This document shows, in pieces, positions 1 to 7,302 of a stretch of 17,214 bases of DNA. How positions within the stretch are numbered: position 1 is the stretch's first letter; every line of letters begins with the position of its first letter. This DNA comes from an uncultured Rhodospirillales bacterium. GTDB lineage: Bacteria; Pseudomonadota; Alphaproteobacteria; Acetobacterales; Acetobacteraceae. The stretch spans positions 1 through 17,214 of the forward strand of contig CAIVDX010000008.1 in NCBI GenBank assembly GCA_903904805.1. Reading direction: 5' to 3'. The position numbers and the translations under genes are program-made. The notes beneath the pieces were generated by a model. The model was not told where the DNA came from. It made no database searches and saw nothing but the letters and a program-made list of their open reading frames with translations.

Positions 1-1133
1 AGGGAGACCGAGGCGCGCAGGTCGGTGGCCATCACCGGCGCGCCGGACATGGCATAGACGCCGCGCACGATCGCCGAGGCGCCGTGGACATTGATGCGCG
101 CGCCCATGCGGTTCAGTTCGGGCACATGCATGAAACGATTCTCGAAGATCGTTTCGGTGATCATGGCAGCGCCCTCGGCGACGGCCATGACGGCCATGAA
201 CTGGGCCTGCATGTCGGTGGGGAAGCCGGGATAGGGTTCGGTCATCACATCCGCCCCGCGCAGGCCGTTCTGACGGCGGACGCGCACGCCACCCTCGACC
301 TCGGTCATTTCAACGCCGGCATCGTCGAGGGCGCGGGCCAGCGCGGCGAGATGGTCGAAGCGGGCGCCGCGCAGCAGCAGGTCGCCGCCGCAGATGGCGG
401 CGGCACAGGCATAGGTGCCGGCCTCGATGCGGTCGGGCACGATCGGGTGGGTGGCGGCGTGCAGGGCATCCACGCCCTCGATGGTCAGGCGGCTGCTGCC
501 GGCGCCGGTGATCTTGGCGCCCATGGCGATCAGGCATTCGGCGAGGTCGGTGATCTCCGGCTCGCGGGCGGCGTTCTCGATTGACGTGGTGCCCTCGGCC
601 AGCGCGGCGGCCATCAGCAGGTTCTCGGTGGCGCCGACCGAGGCGAAGGGCAGGATGATGGCGGCACCGCGCAGGCGGCCTTTGACCTCGGCGTTGATGT
701 AGCCGCCATCAAGAGTGATCCTGGCGCCCATCTGCTCCAGCCCCTTGAGGTGGAGGTCGACCGGGCGGGTGCCGATCGCGCAGCCGCCGGGCAGCGAGAC
801 GCGGGCATTGCCGACGCGGGCGAGCAGCGGGCCGAGCACCAGGATCGAGGCGCGCATCTTGCGCACGATGTCGTACGGGGCGGTGGTGTTGGTGATGGCT
901 CCGCCGATGGACAGGGTGCGCCCCGAGTCGTCGGTGGGCTCGACCGCCACGCCATGTTCCAGCAGCAGGTCGGTCATGGTGGTGATGTCGGCGAGCTGCG
1001 GCACGTTGGTGAGGGTCAGGCGCTCATTGGTGAGCAGGCCGGCGGTGAGCAGCGGCAGGGCGGCGTTTTTCGCGCCGCCGATCTGGATGGCGCCGGAGAG
1101 CGGGCGGCCGCCGCGAATACGGATACGGTCCAT
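1..1133 (-). CDS. murA: UDP-N-acetylglucosamine 1-carboxyvinyltransferase (3' end cut by window edge)
   Basis: MurA transfers enolpyruvate from PEP to UDP-GlcNAc, the first committed step of peptidoglycan synthesis in the cytoplasm. About 377 codons are present from the ATG at 1133-1131; the family is usually about 420 residues, so roughly the last 45 lie beyond the left edge. The start reads MDRIRIRGGRPLSGAIQIGG and contains the substrate-binding Lys-Asn pair at residues 22-23 (GGAKNAALP). The catalytic cysteine is Cys118 in the loop PGGCAIGTRPVD, equivalent to Cys115 of E. coli; a Cys rather than Asp here is the fosfomycin-sensitive form. Further family blocks seen are RKMRASILVLGPLLAR and TDMQAQFMA. 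The gene starts 13 bases after the dcd stop and is probably cotranscribed with it. Confidence 0.97.
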   Translation of the reverse strand, partial: MDRIRIRGGRPLSGAIQIGGAKNAALPLLTAGLLTNERLTLTNVPQLADITTMTDLLLEHGVAVEPTDDSGRTLSIGGAITNTTAPYDIVRKMRASILVLGPLLARVGNARVSLPGGCAIGTRPVDLHLKGLEQMGARITLDGGYINAEVKGRLRGAAIILPFASVGATENLLMAAALAEGTTSIENAAREPEITDLAECLIAMGAKITGAGSSRLTIEGVDALHAATHPIVPDRIEAGTYACAAAICGGDLLLRGARFDHLAALARALDDAGVEMTEVEGGVRVRRQNGLRGADVMTEPYPGFPTDMQAQFMAVMAVAEGAAMITETIFENRFMHVPELNRMGARINVHGASAIVRGVYAMSGAPVMATDLRASVS

Positions 1134-1146
1134 GGTCGGTCTCGCT

Positions 1147-1701
1147 CTACATCCGGGGCAGCGCGACGCCGCGCTGGCCCATATATTTGCCGGCCTTGTC
1201 GGCATAGCTGATCTCGCAGGGGCTCGCGCCCTGCAGGAACAGGAACTGGCAGATGCCCTCGTTGGCGTGGATCTTCGCCGGCAGCGGGGTGGTGTTGGAG
1301 ATCTCGATGGTCACCTGGCCCTCCCATTCGGGCTCCAGCGGGGTGACGTTCACGATGATGCCGCAGCGGGCGTAGGTGGATTTGCCGAGGCAGATCACCA
1401 GGATGTCGCGCGGGATGCGGAAATATTCGATGGTGTGGGCGAGCGCGAAGCTGTTCGGCGGGATGATGCAGGTGGGCCCGGTGCGGGTGACGAAGCTCTC
1501 GGCGCGGAAATCCTTCGGGTCGATGATGGCGGAGTCGACATTGGTGAAGATGCGGAACTCGTCGGCCACGCGGGCGTCGTAGCCGTAGCTCGACAGGCCA
1601 TAGGAGATCACGCCGTCGCGCTTCTGCGTCTCGACGAAGGGCTCGATCATGCCAGCGGTGGTGGCCATCTGGCGGATCCAGTGATCGGGCATGACGGGCA
1701 T
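1147..1701 (-). CDS. dcd: dCTP deaminase
   Basis: Dcd deaminates dCTP to dUTP, feeding dTTP synthesis. The 184-residue product has the usual length and is recognisable throughout. It starts MPVMPDHWIR; the binding/catalytic block GKSTYARCGIIVNVTPLEPE is at about residues 106-125; the putative catalytic glutamate is Glu133 in GQVTIEISN; the C-terminal GKYMGQRG loop, which closes over the nucleotide, is near residue 171. The sequence resembles alphaproteobacterial Dcd more than the E. coli form. The ATG at 1701 is kept because homologues begin in the same way; Met4 is an alternative. The gene is first in a dcd-murA pair with 13 bases between them, and is divergent from the OpgC-like gene. Confidence 0.96.
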   Translation of the reverse strand: MPVMPDHWIRQMATTAGMIEPFVETQKRDGVISYGLSSYGYDARVADEFRIFTNVDSAIIDPKDFRAESFVTRTGPTCIIPPNSFALAHTIEYFRIPRDILVICLGKSTYARCGIIVNVTPLEPEWEGQVTIEISNTTPLPAKIHANEGICQFLFLQGASPCEISYADKAGKYMGQRGVALPRM

Positions 1702-1735
1702 GTGACGACTCGCAGGTTGGTTGCCGGGTCTAGCG

Positions 1736-1745
1736 CGAAGCTTCG
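1736..1745. promoter_or_regulatory. 10-bp palindrome in the dcd/opgC divergent intergenic region
   Basis: CGAAGCTTCG is a perfect 10-bp palindrome 35 bases upstream of the dcd start, between two divergent genes. It could be part of an operator, but no clear -35/-10 pair is visible on either strand and a palindrome this short can occur by chance. Confidence 0.15.
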
Positions 1746-1841
1746 TGGCCGGGCAAACGCGGTGTGGGCATGGGTGAGGGTGACGTGGAGGGATCGGTAC
1801 CGCCAGCGGCCACAGCGCCCGCGCGCCAGAGGGCCGGCATC

Positions 1842-2954
1842 ATGGCGCCGGCGCGCGATATGCGGCTGGATCTGATGCGCGGCTGGCTGCAGCTGCAGAT
1901 CTTTGCCAGCCATGCCACCGGATCGTGGATCGGCGGCTGGCTGATCCATGCCAGCTGGGGGCTGTCGGACAGTTCGGAGCAGTTCGTGTTCCTCTCCGGC
2001 TTCACCTTGGGCAGCGTGTTCGCGCGCAAGGCGGCGCTGCGGGGATGGCCGGCGGCGGCGGGCGACCTGCTGCGGCGGACGCGGCGGCTGTATGTGACGC
2101 AGCTGGTGGTGTTCGTGCTGTTCGGCGCGATGATCTATGCGGCCGAGCATTGGCTGCCGGGCGAGGTGGATCGGCTGGGCTGGCGGAGCCTGACCGAGCA
2201 GCCTGGCCGGGCACTGCTGGGCGCGCTGACCATGCTGTATCAGCCGCAGGATATGGGCATTCTGCCGGTGTTCGTGTGGTGCATGCTGGTGTTGCCGCTG
2301 TTTGCCTGGGCGGAGGCGCGGTGGGGCGACTGGGCGCTGGCGGGGCCGGTGGGGCTGTATCTGCTCACCGAGCTGACCGGGCTTACTCCGCCGAGCATGG
2401 TGGCGGAGACCGGGATCGGCTTCGATCCGTTCGCCTGGCAGATCTTGTTCCTGGTGGGCGCCTGGCTGGGGCGGCGTGCGTTGCTGCTGGGCCGGGCCTT
2501 GCCGCCGGCGCGGTGGGCAACCTGGCTGGCGGTGGCGATCGTGCTGGCCGGTGTCGTGCTGCGGGTGGGCTGGTACGGGTGGCTGCCGCGGTCGCCCTGG
2601 ATCGCTGAAACCGGGAGCTGGGTGGGCAAGGAGACGCTGGCGCTGCCGCGGGTGCTGCATGGCCTGGCGCTGGCCTGGCTGGTGGCGGTGGCCTGTCCGC
2701 GTGATGCCGCCTGGATGCATCGCCGCGTGGTGGCGTGGTTGGCCGCGGTGGGGCGGCATTCGCTGTATGTGTTCTGCCTCGGGCTGTTTCTGTCATGGGC
2801 CGCGGGCGTGGTGCTGAGGGTTTGGCCGCATGATGTCGCGGTGGATGCTGGTGTGATCGGGCTGGGCTGCCTGATCCTGGCGCTGCAGGCGCGCTGGCTG
2901 GACTGGCGGCGTCAGCGCTCGCTGTCGAGGTCGCGCATCGAGGCTGGTGCGTAG
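1842..2954 (+). CDS. OpgC-family integral membrane protein (glucan acyl/succinyltransferase-like)
   Basis: This is a polytopic membrane protein of about 370 residues. The N-terminus RDMRLDLMRGWLQLQIF followed by His24, and the segment SSEQFVFLSGFTLG, match the OpgC family, which transfers succinyl groups to osmoregulated periplasmic glucans. Many hydrophobic segments follow (for example QLVVFVLFGAMIYAA and LYVFCLGLFLSWAAGVVL). The frame is open from a GTG at 1764 and an ATG at 1770. The ATG at 1842 is preferred because AGAGGG lies 8 bases upstream and the conserved domain begins almost at once; the longer forms only add a low-complexity Gly/Ala/Pro leader. No glucan synthase genes (opgG/opgH) are nearby, so the acceptor is unknown. 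The 3' end overlaps the convergent reductase gene by 43 bases. Confidence 0.82.
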   Translation: MAPARDMRLDLMRGWLQLQIFASHATGSWIGGWLIHASWGLSDSSEQFVFLSGFTLGSVFARKAALRGWPAAAGDLLRRTRRLYVTQLVVFVLFGAMIYAAEHWLPGEVDRLGWRSLTEQPGRALLGALTMLYQPQDMGILPVFVWCMLVLPLFAWAEARWGDWALAGPVGLYLLTELTGLTPPSMVAETGIGFDPFAWQILFLVGAWLGRRALLLGRALPPARWATWLAVAIVLAGVVLRVGWYGWLPRSPWIAETGSWVGKETLALPRVLHGLALAWLVAVACPRDAAWMHRRVVAWLAAVGRHSLYVFCLGLFLSWAAGVVLRVWPHDVAVDAGVIGLGCLILALQARWLDWRRQRSLSRSRIEAGA

Positions 2955-3904
2955 CGTTCGCCGGCGGCCGCACCCTTGGGCAGCACCTGCTCGATGGCGG
3001 CGATATCGGCATCGGTCAGGCGCACGTGGAGGGCGCCGAGGGCTTCGGCCAGGCGGTCGGGCCGGCGGGCGCCGACCAGCGGGACGATGTCGGTGCCGCG
3101 CGCCAGCACCCAGGCGATGGCAAGCTGGGCGACGCTGATGCCGCGCGTGTCCGCGAGGGCGCGCAGACCCTCCACCAGGGTGAGGTTGTGGGCGAGGTTG
3201 TCGCCGGTGAAACGAGGGGCGTGGGCGCGGAAGCCGGCGGCACCGGCCTGGCCAGCCGACCAATGGCCGCTGATCAGGCCGCGTGAGAGCACGCCATAGG
3301 CGGTGATGCCGATGCCCAGTTCGCGGCAGGTGGGCAGGATGGCATCCTCGATGCCGCGCGAGATCAGCGAATATTCGATCTGCAGGTCGGCGATGGGATG
3401 CACCGCGGCGGCGCGGCGGATGGTGGCGGTGCCCATTTCGGACAGGCCGACATGTTTCACATGGCCGGCCTTGATGAGGTCGGCGATGGCACCGATGGTG
3501 TCCTCGATCGGCACCGTCGGGTCCAGCCGGGCGGGGCGGTAGATGTCGATCGCCTCCACACCCAGGCGCTTGAGCGAGTAGGCGGCGAAATTCTTCACCG
3601 CGGCTGGGCGGGCGTCGTAGCCGAGGAAGGCGCCGGCGGGGTCGCGCATGCCGCCGAACTTCACCGAGATCAGCGCGTTGCGGTGGTGGGAGGACCGCAG
3701 CGCCTCGGCGATCAGCAGCTCGTTGTGGCCCATGGCGTAGAAGTCGCCGGTGTCGAGCAGGGTGATGCCGGCCTCGAGGGCCGCGTGGATGGTGGCGATG
3801 GATTGGGCGCGGTCGGCGGGGCCGTAGAAATCGGACATGCCCATGCAGCCTAGACCGAGCGTGGAGGTTCGTGGGCCGGTGGTGCCGAGTTGGCGGGTCT
3901 GCAT
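2912..3904 (-). CDS. aldo/keto reductase
   Basis: A 330-residue NADPH-type aldo/keto reductase (TIM barrel, cytosolic). It starts MQTRQLGTTGPRTSTLGLGCMGMS. The usual catalytic Asp and Tyr are Asp51 and Tyr56 (LLDTGDFY) and the Lys is Lys82 (ISVKFGG). Where many relatives have YxxHRxDP with a catalytic His, this protein has IYRPARLDP with Ala125; I recall this RPARLDP form as common in one AKR branch, so it is not a lone mutation. The cofactor-binding end VPLVGARRPDRLAEALGAL is present. The start is supported by GGAGGA 7 bases upstream, inside the end of the preceding small gene, whose stop is only 3 bases away. This suggests translational coupling. The substrate is not predictable. Confidence 0.93.
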   Translation of the reverse strand: MQTRQLGTTGPRTSTLGLGCMGMSDFYGPADRAQSIATIHAALEAGITLLDTGDFYAMGHNELLIAEALRSSHHRNALISVKFGGMRDPAGAFLGYDARPAAVKNFAAYSLKRLGVEAIDIYRPARLDPTVPIEDTIGAIADLIKAGHVKHVGLSEMGTATIRRAAAVHPIADLQIEYSLISRGIEDAILPTCRELGIGITAYGVLSRGLISGHWSAGQAGAAGFRAHAPRFTGDNLAHNLTLVEGLRALADTRGISVAQLAIAWVLARGTDIVPLVGARRPDRLAEALGALHVRLTDADIAAIEQVLPKGAAAGERYAPASMRDLDSER

Positions 3905-3907
3905 CCT

Positions 3908-4093
3908 CTATTCCTCCGGCGGGCGGGGGGTGCCGCGGGCGGCGATCTGGGCGCGGCGCTTGCGCAGGTTCTCGCGCAGGGCCTCGGCTTCACGCGCCTC
4001 ACGCGCGCGCCGTGCGGCCTCGCCGCGGGCGGTGGTGGCGGGGCGGGAGGGGCTGGTCTGGCTGGGCGGGTGGCCGGGTGGGCGGTCGGTCAC
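3908..4093 (-). CDS. small charged protein of unknown function (61 aa)
   Basis: This encodes 61 residues from a GTG start, with a Pro/Ser/Thr-rich first third and then a very basic/acidic, probably helical second half (AARRAREAREAEALRENLRK, followed by RRAQ). No signal peptide, membrane segment or cysteine is seen. It fits exactly between the lipoprotein gene (stop 30 bases upstream) and the aldo/keto reductase (start 3 bases downstream). It also carries the reductase's Shine-Dalgarno sequence, the main reason to believe it is real. I recall similar 'REAxLAEALRxNLRRRK' small proteins in alphaproteobacteria, but no function is known to me. The start is uncertain: only a weak AAGG precedes the GTG. 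Confidence 0.6.
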   Translation of the reverse strand: MTDRPPGHPPSQTSPSRPATTARGEAARRAREAREAEALRENLRKRRAQIAARGTPRPPEE

Positions 4094-4123
4094 TGCGGGT
4101 GGCCTTGCATCGATTGGCTGGGG

Positions 4124-4600
4124 TCAGTTGCCGGCGGGGGTGACGTCGCCGGACGCGCTCAGGCCGCCGAATCGGCTGGGCATGGCGGGTGCGGCCACCG
4201 CGCGGTCCTGGCCCAGCTTGGCGCGGATCTCGTCAAGCCGACGCGAGGTGTCGGCAGGCGTATCGGGCGTGGTGGGGGCGGCGATCTCCCAGGTGGCGGC
4301 CGGGGCGATGTCGGTGTCCACCGGGCTCACCGGCGGGTTGGCAAAACCACCGGGGCCGGCGATCTGGGGTGACGGAGCCGGCGTCAGCGCGGTGTCTGGC
4401 GGGGCCGACTCGGCGGCGGGCGGCAGGTAGCTGGGCGGGGTCAAGGGCACTGGGGGTGGCAGTCGCGGTGCGCCGAGGGCGGCGCCTGGCGGGATGTAGG
4501 CGGGGGCCGGGGCAGGGGTTGGCGTGGCGGTTTGCCGCACGACACAGCCGCCGAGCGCGAGGGTTGCCACGCAAAGGGGCATCAGCCATGTCCGCTTCAT
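4124..4600 (-). CDS. proline/alanine-rich lipoprotein
   Basis: A 158-residue protein of unknown function beginning MKRTWLMPLCVATLALGGC. This is a short basic n-region, a hydrophobic core and a lipobox LALGGC with the lipidated Cys at residue 19; it should be exported by Sec, processed by signal peptidase II and anchored in the envelope. The mature part is a long Pro/Ala/Thr-rich low-complexity chain. Towards the C-terminus comes a short charged helix-like segment (TSRRLDEIRAKLGQDR). No enzymatic domain is visible. The frame stays open to 4672, but the ATG at 4600 is chosen because the signal peptide starts there, GGAGGA lies 4 bases upstream, and a consensus -10 box lies inside the longer version. 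It leads a likely three-gene unit with the 61-aa protein and the reductase. Confidence 0.82.
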   Translation of the reverse strand: MKRTWLMPLCVATLALGGCVVRQTATPTPAPAPAYIPPGAALGAPRLPPPVPLTPPSYLPPAAESAPPDTALTPAPSPQIAGPGGFANPPVSPVDTDIAPAATWEIAAPTTPDTPADTSRRLDEIRAKLGQDRAVAAPAMPSRFGGLSASGDVTPAGN

Positions 4601-4643
4601 TGAGTCCTCCGGCGCCGGTGCTGCTTGCGCGATGGTCGGTTCG

Positions 4644-4649
4644 ATTATA
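4644..4649 (-). promoter_or_regulatory. consensus -10 box (TATAAT) for the lipoprotein gene
   Basis: On the minus strand a perfect TATAAT lies 44 bases before the ATG at 4600, giving an expected leader of about 35-40 nt. It stands out in a very GC-rich background. No good TTGACA-like -35 lies at 16-18 bases. On the plus strand the same AT patch reads TATATG and could act as a -10 for the divergent tRNA gene, about 60 bases upstream of the tRNA; TTGCGC is 15 bases upstream of it, a short spacing. Confidence 0.45.
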
Positions 4650-4713
4650 TGCACCGCCCCGTCACGCCGCACCAGAGAGCAGCCATTGGCTGGGGCGCCG
4701 CGTTGGCAGGTGT

Positions 4714-4788
4714 GCTGTCATAGCTCAGGGGTAGAGCACCTCATTGGTAATGAGGAGGTCCAGGGTTCAATTCCCTGTGACAGCACCA
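4714..4788 (+). tRNA. tRNA-Thr (anticodon GGT), CCA encoded
   Basis: A full cloverleaf can be drawn. The acceptor arms are GCTGTCA (4714-4720) and TGACAGC (4778-4784). The D stem is GCTC/GAGC with loop AGGGGTA. The anticodon stem is CCTCA/TGAGG around loop TTGGTAA, so the anticodon is GGT at 4746-4748, reading ACC/ACU (Thr). The variable loop is AGGTC. The T arm is CAGGG-TTCAATT-CCCTG. Discriminator A and an encoded CCA end at 4788. All stems pair perfectly. The gene stands alone, divergent from the lipoprotein gene and convergent with the glycosyltransferase gene. Confidence 0.98.
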
Positions 4789-4797
4789 TTCCCCCGC

Positions 4798-4814
4798 GCC
4801 CACGCTGCCTGGGC
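4798..4814 (+). terminator. possible weak terminator hairpin after tRNA-Thr
   Basis: GCCCA-(7 nt)-TGGGC forms a 5-bp GC-rich stem 10 bases after the tRNA CCA end, followed by CTTTGC rather than a real T tract. It sits between the tRNA and a convergent gene, where a terminator is expected, but the structure is weak. Confidence 0.25.
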
Positions 4815-4824
4815 CTTTGCGGCC

Positions 4825-6366
4825 TCAGCGATCGGCGGGGAAATACAGGTAATTCTGGCCAAGGCGCTCGATGCGCGGATAATGGGCGGCGATCGCGGCG
4901 AGTTCGGCGTCGGTATAGCGCTGCTGCGAGATCACGTTGGCCAGCGGGCGGTCAGTCTGCACCAGGGCGAAGGCCTCGGCATTGATCCGGTCGATCAGCA
5001 GGCGTGTGTCCCACAGGCCGCGGCGGCCGAGCTGGGCGAAGATGAAGGGCTCGATCGGGATCGGCTGGCCGGCGCGCACCAGCATGCTCATGTTGTCGGC
5101 CAGGATCGGTTTGGTCTGGCGCTTGAACAGGGCCAGCAGCTCGGTGTTTTCCGCCACCAAGGCGGGGTCGTCGAGCCGGCTGGGCGGCAGATGGGCGAGG
5201 ATCGGCTGGCCGATCAGCAGCACCGCCACGCAGGCCGCGAGGACTCGGCCGCGGCCGGTGGGCAGCGCGGGCAGCAGGCAGCGTGCCGCGCCGATGCCGA
5301 CGAAGGGCGCGCTGGCGAGAATGATCGGGATGAAATAATTCACCGCGCCACCCGGATAGGACACCGTGACCAGCGTCGGGATCAGCAGCAGCGCGTAGAG
5401 GCTGATCATCGCCAGTTCGGCGATACGGGCGTCGGTGCGGATGCGCGTGATGATCCGGGATGTGCCGCCGAGGGCACGCCAGGCCAGCACCAGACCGACC
5501 AGCGCCAGCAGCATAGTCGGGCCCTGGCGCAATTGTCCGCGCAAGGCATAGAGCGCGGTTGGCCAGAGCATCTGGTTCACGTTGTAGAACACGATGTGGC
5601 GCAGGAAGCCGCCGTCGGTGAGCCAGAGCAGGGTCAGCAGCGGCACAAGTGCGACGAGGAAGGCGATGCCCATCGCGCGCAGGGTTGCCGCCGGCCGGCG
5701 CGGCAGATGGATGGCGATCACGGTGAGCGGGGCGATGATCTCGGTCTGGCGGGTATAGACCGCGGCGACGAAGGCCAGCATCGCCGGCAGCAGCAGGCGC
5801 GGGCGGGTCAGCGCGCTGGCGGCGAGGTTCAGGCCGAGCAGGGTGAAGAACTGCGCGGTAAAGTCGATGCGCATCAGCCCGGTCCAATAGAACACCGCCC
5901 ACCAGGTGAAGATCGACAACGCGGCGATCAGGCCGGCAAGCGCGGGGGCGGATGGCGAGGTGTTCGGCCCGACATTGCGCCAGGCCAGCCGCGCGGTCAG
6001 CCCGGCGCAAAGCAGCGTGGCCAGCACCGACAGCCCGCGCCCCAGGGCCAGCATGTCGACCCCGCTGAGGGCCGTCAGAAGGCGGACGATCAGCGAATAG
6101 AGCGGGGGATATTCGAAGACGATGTAGGGGTAGGTGGTGATGTCGCCATACATGCTGCCCGGGTGCATCAGGATGGTCTGCTGCCAGACGATCCCCTCGC
6201 CATAATCGATGCCGAAGGGTGAGGCGATGGCGAAGCCGGCGCGTTGCATGCACAGGGCGAAGGTGGCCAGCAACGCCAGCACGGCGAGGGTGGTGAGGCC
6301 TGACAGTGCCCAGGACTGCCAGCGCGCCGTGGCCGCGCCTGCCCCTGTGGAAGGCTCAGTCGACAT
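4825..6366 (-). CDS. polytopic membrane glycosyltransferase, GT-C fold (ArnT/GT39-like)
   Basis: A 513-residue inner-membrane protein with many hydrophobic helices. After the first membrane segment (ALSGLTTLAVLALLATFALC) comes a periplasmic loop with GIDYGEGIVWQQ. Its Asp54-x-x-Glu57 acidic motif occupies the position of the catalytic/metal-binding acidic motif of GT-C transferases that use lipid-linked sugars. The segment FEYPPLYSLIVRLLTALSG is also typical of this group. The C-terminal 150 residues are less hydrophobic and probably form the periplasmic domain. No sugar or acceptor specificity can be inferred. It is convergent with the tRNA and separated by 149 bases from the transporter operon upstream on the same strand. 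No strong Shine-Dalgarno precedes the ATG at 6366. Confidence 0.8.
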   Translation of the reverse strand: MSTEPSTGAGAATARWQSWALSGLTTLAVLALLATFALCMQRAGFAIASPFGIDYGEGIVWQQTILMHPGSMYGDITTYPYIVFEYPPLYSLIVRLLTALSGVDMLALGRGLSVLATLLCAGLTARLAWRNVGPNTSPSAPALAGLIAALSIFTWWAVFYWTGLMRIDFTAQFFTLLGLNLAASALTRPRLLLPAMLAFVAAVYTRQTEIIAPLTVIAIHLPRRPAATLRAMGIAFLVALVPLLTLLWLTDGGFLRHIVFYNVNQMLWPTALYALRGQLRQGPTMLLALVGLVLAWRALGGTSRIITRIRTDARIAELAMISLYALLLIPTLVTVSYPGGAVNYFIPIILASAPFVGIGAARCLLPALPTGRGRVLAACVAVLLIGQPILAHLPPSRLDDPALVAENTELLALFKRQTKPILADNMSMLVRAGQPIPIEPFIFAQLGRRGLWDTRLLIDRINAEAFALVQTDRPLANVISQQRYTDAELAAIAAHYPRIERLGQNYLYFPADR

Positions 6367-6465
6367 GGAAACGAACTGGGATAGGCGACACGGCGTTGAC
6401 CCCCACGGACAGTGAACCGCTCATCGCATAGAAGTCGTGCCCTTGCCACATCGCGTCCGGGGCGG

Positions 6466-6500
6466 GGCGCCTGCTGGGCGCCTGGGGCCGGCGTCGCCCC
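6466..6500 (-). terminator. GC-rich hairpins after livF, possible operon end
   Basis: Between the livF-like stop (6516) and the glycosyltransferase start (6366) are two adjacent short inverted repeats: GGCGCC-(5 nt)-GGCGCC at 6466-6482 and GGGGC-(7 nt)-GCCCC at 6484-6500. Neither has a T tract, so this is not a textbook Rho-independent terminator; it could stabilise or end the operon transcript. The rest of 6367-6515 shows nothing I recognise. Confidence 0.25.
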
Positions 6501-6515
6501 CTTGCTGCTCCACTG

Positions 6516-7223
6516 TCAGCCGCCGAGGAAGGCGCGGCGGATGTCGTCGCTGGCGGCGAGGCTGGCGGCGGGGCCGGCGTTCACGATCTGGCCGAGGCGG
6601 AGCACGTAGGCGCGGGCGCACACGGAGAGCGCGCGGGCGGCGTTCTGTTCGGCGAGCAGGACCGCGGTGCCCTCGGCTGAAATACTCGGGATGCGGGCGA
6701 GCACCTCCTCGGTGAGCAGTGGCGAGAGGCCGAGGGAGGGTTCGTCGAGCAGCAGCAGGCGCGGGGCGTTCATCAGGGATCGGCCGATGGCGAGCATCTG
6801 CTGTTGGCCGCCGGACAGGCGCCAGGCGTTGGTGGTCGGGCGTTCGGCAAGGGCAGGGAACAGGGTGAAGACGTGATCGATGCGGCGGCGCTGGGTGGCG
6901 CGGTCGGCCCAGCAGGCGGCGAGTAGATTGTCGCGGATGGACAGGCCGGGGAAGGTGCGTCGGCCCTCCGGGCAATAGCCCAGCCCCAGGCGCGCGCGTG
7001 ATTGCGGCGGCAGGGCGGTGATGTCGGCGCCGAGATAGGTGATGCTACCGGCGCGCGGTTTCAGCAGCCCGATGATCGTGCCCATCAGCGTCGATTTTCC
7101 GGCCCCGTTGGCGCCGAGCAGCGCGACCGCCTCGCCTGGCGACACCGACAGCGACACCCCGCGCAGCGCGGCGATCTCGCCATAGCTGACGGCCAGATCA
7201 GTGATCGACAAGAGCGCACTCAC
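6516..7223 (-). CDS. livF: LIV-type ABC importer ATPase, LivF-like
   Basis: A 235-residue cytoplasmic ATPase of the hydrophobic amino acid/aromatic acid uptake (HAAT, LivF) class. Walker A GANGAGKS is at residues 37-44, the LivF-typical YCPEGRR block at 83-89, signature LSGGQ at 136-140, Walker B LLLLDEP at 156-162, and the LivF-type VLLAEQNA in place of a classic His switch at about 188-195. The start is GTG at 7223 (MSALLSITDLAVSYG) with AAGGA about 9 bases upstream; an ATG 5 bases further up runs into a stop after one more codon. It is the last gene of the operon, 79 bases after the fused LivM-LivG gene, the widest gap in the operon. It should pair with the LivG domain of that fusion. Confidence 0.92.
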   Translation of the reverse strand: MSALLSITDLAVSYGEIAALRGVSLSVSPGEAVALLGANGAGKSTLMGTIIGLLKPRAGSITYLGADITALPPQSRARLGLGYCPEGRRTFPGLSIRDNLLAACWADRATQRRRIDHVFTLFPALAERPTTNAWRLSGGQQQMLAIGRSLMNAPRLLLLDEPSLGLSPLLTEEVLARIPSISAEGTAVLLAEQNAARALSVCARAYVLRLGQIVNAGPAASLAASDDIRRAFLGG

Positions 7224-7302
7224 GCCATCGTTCCTTGCTTCGGCGGCGTGCGCGGTTCCCTGGTCCCGGTCCCGCCGCCGCGCGATGCTGGACGCAACCG
7301 GC

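Noticed and set aside
715..1875. Plus-strand open frame (386 codons) across murA and dcd
   Set aside because: Antisense to two unmistakable housekeeping genes.
1647..2759. Minus-strand open frame (370 codons) opposite the OpgC-like gene
   Set aside because: Its product is Pro/Arg/His/Gln low complexity without domains, while the plus strand encodes a recognisable OpgC-like membrane protein.
4601..4672. N-terminal extension of the lipoprotein to 4672
   Set aside because: It would bury the lipoprotein signal peptide and contains the perfect -10 box.
4744..6222. Long plus-strand open frame (492 codons) opposite the glycosyltransferase gene
   Set aside because: It begins inside the tRNA, is rich in Gln/Arg/Gly/Asp as expected for an antisense shadow of GC-rich DNA, and lies over a clear membrane protein on the other strand.
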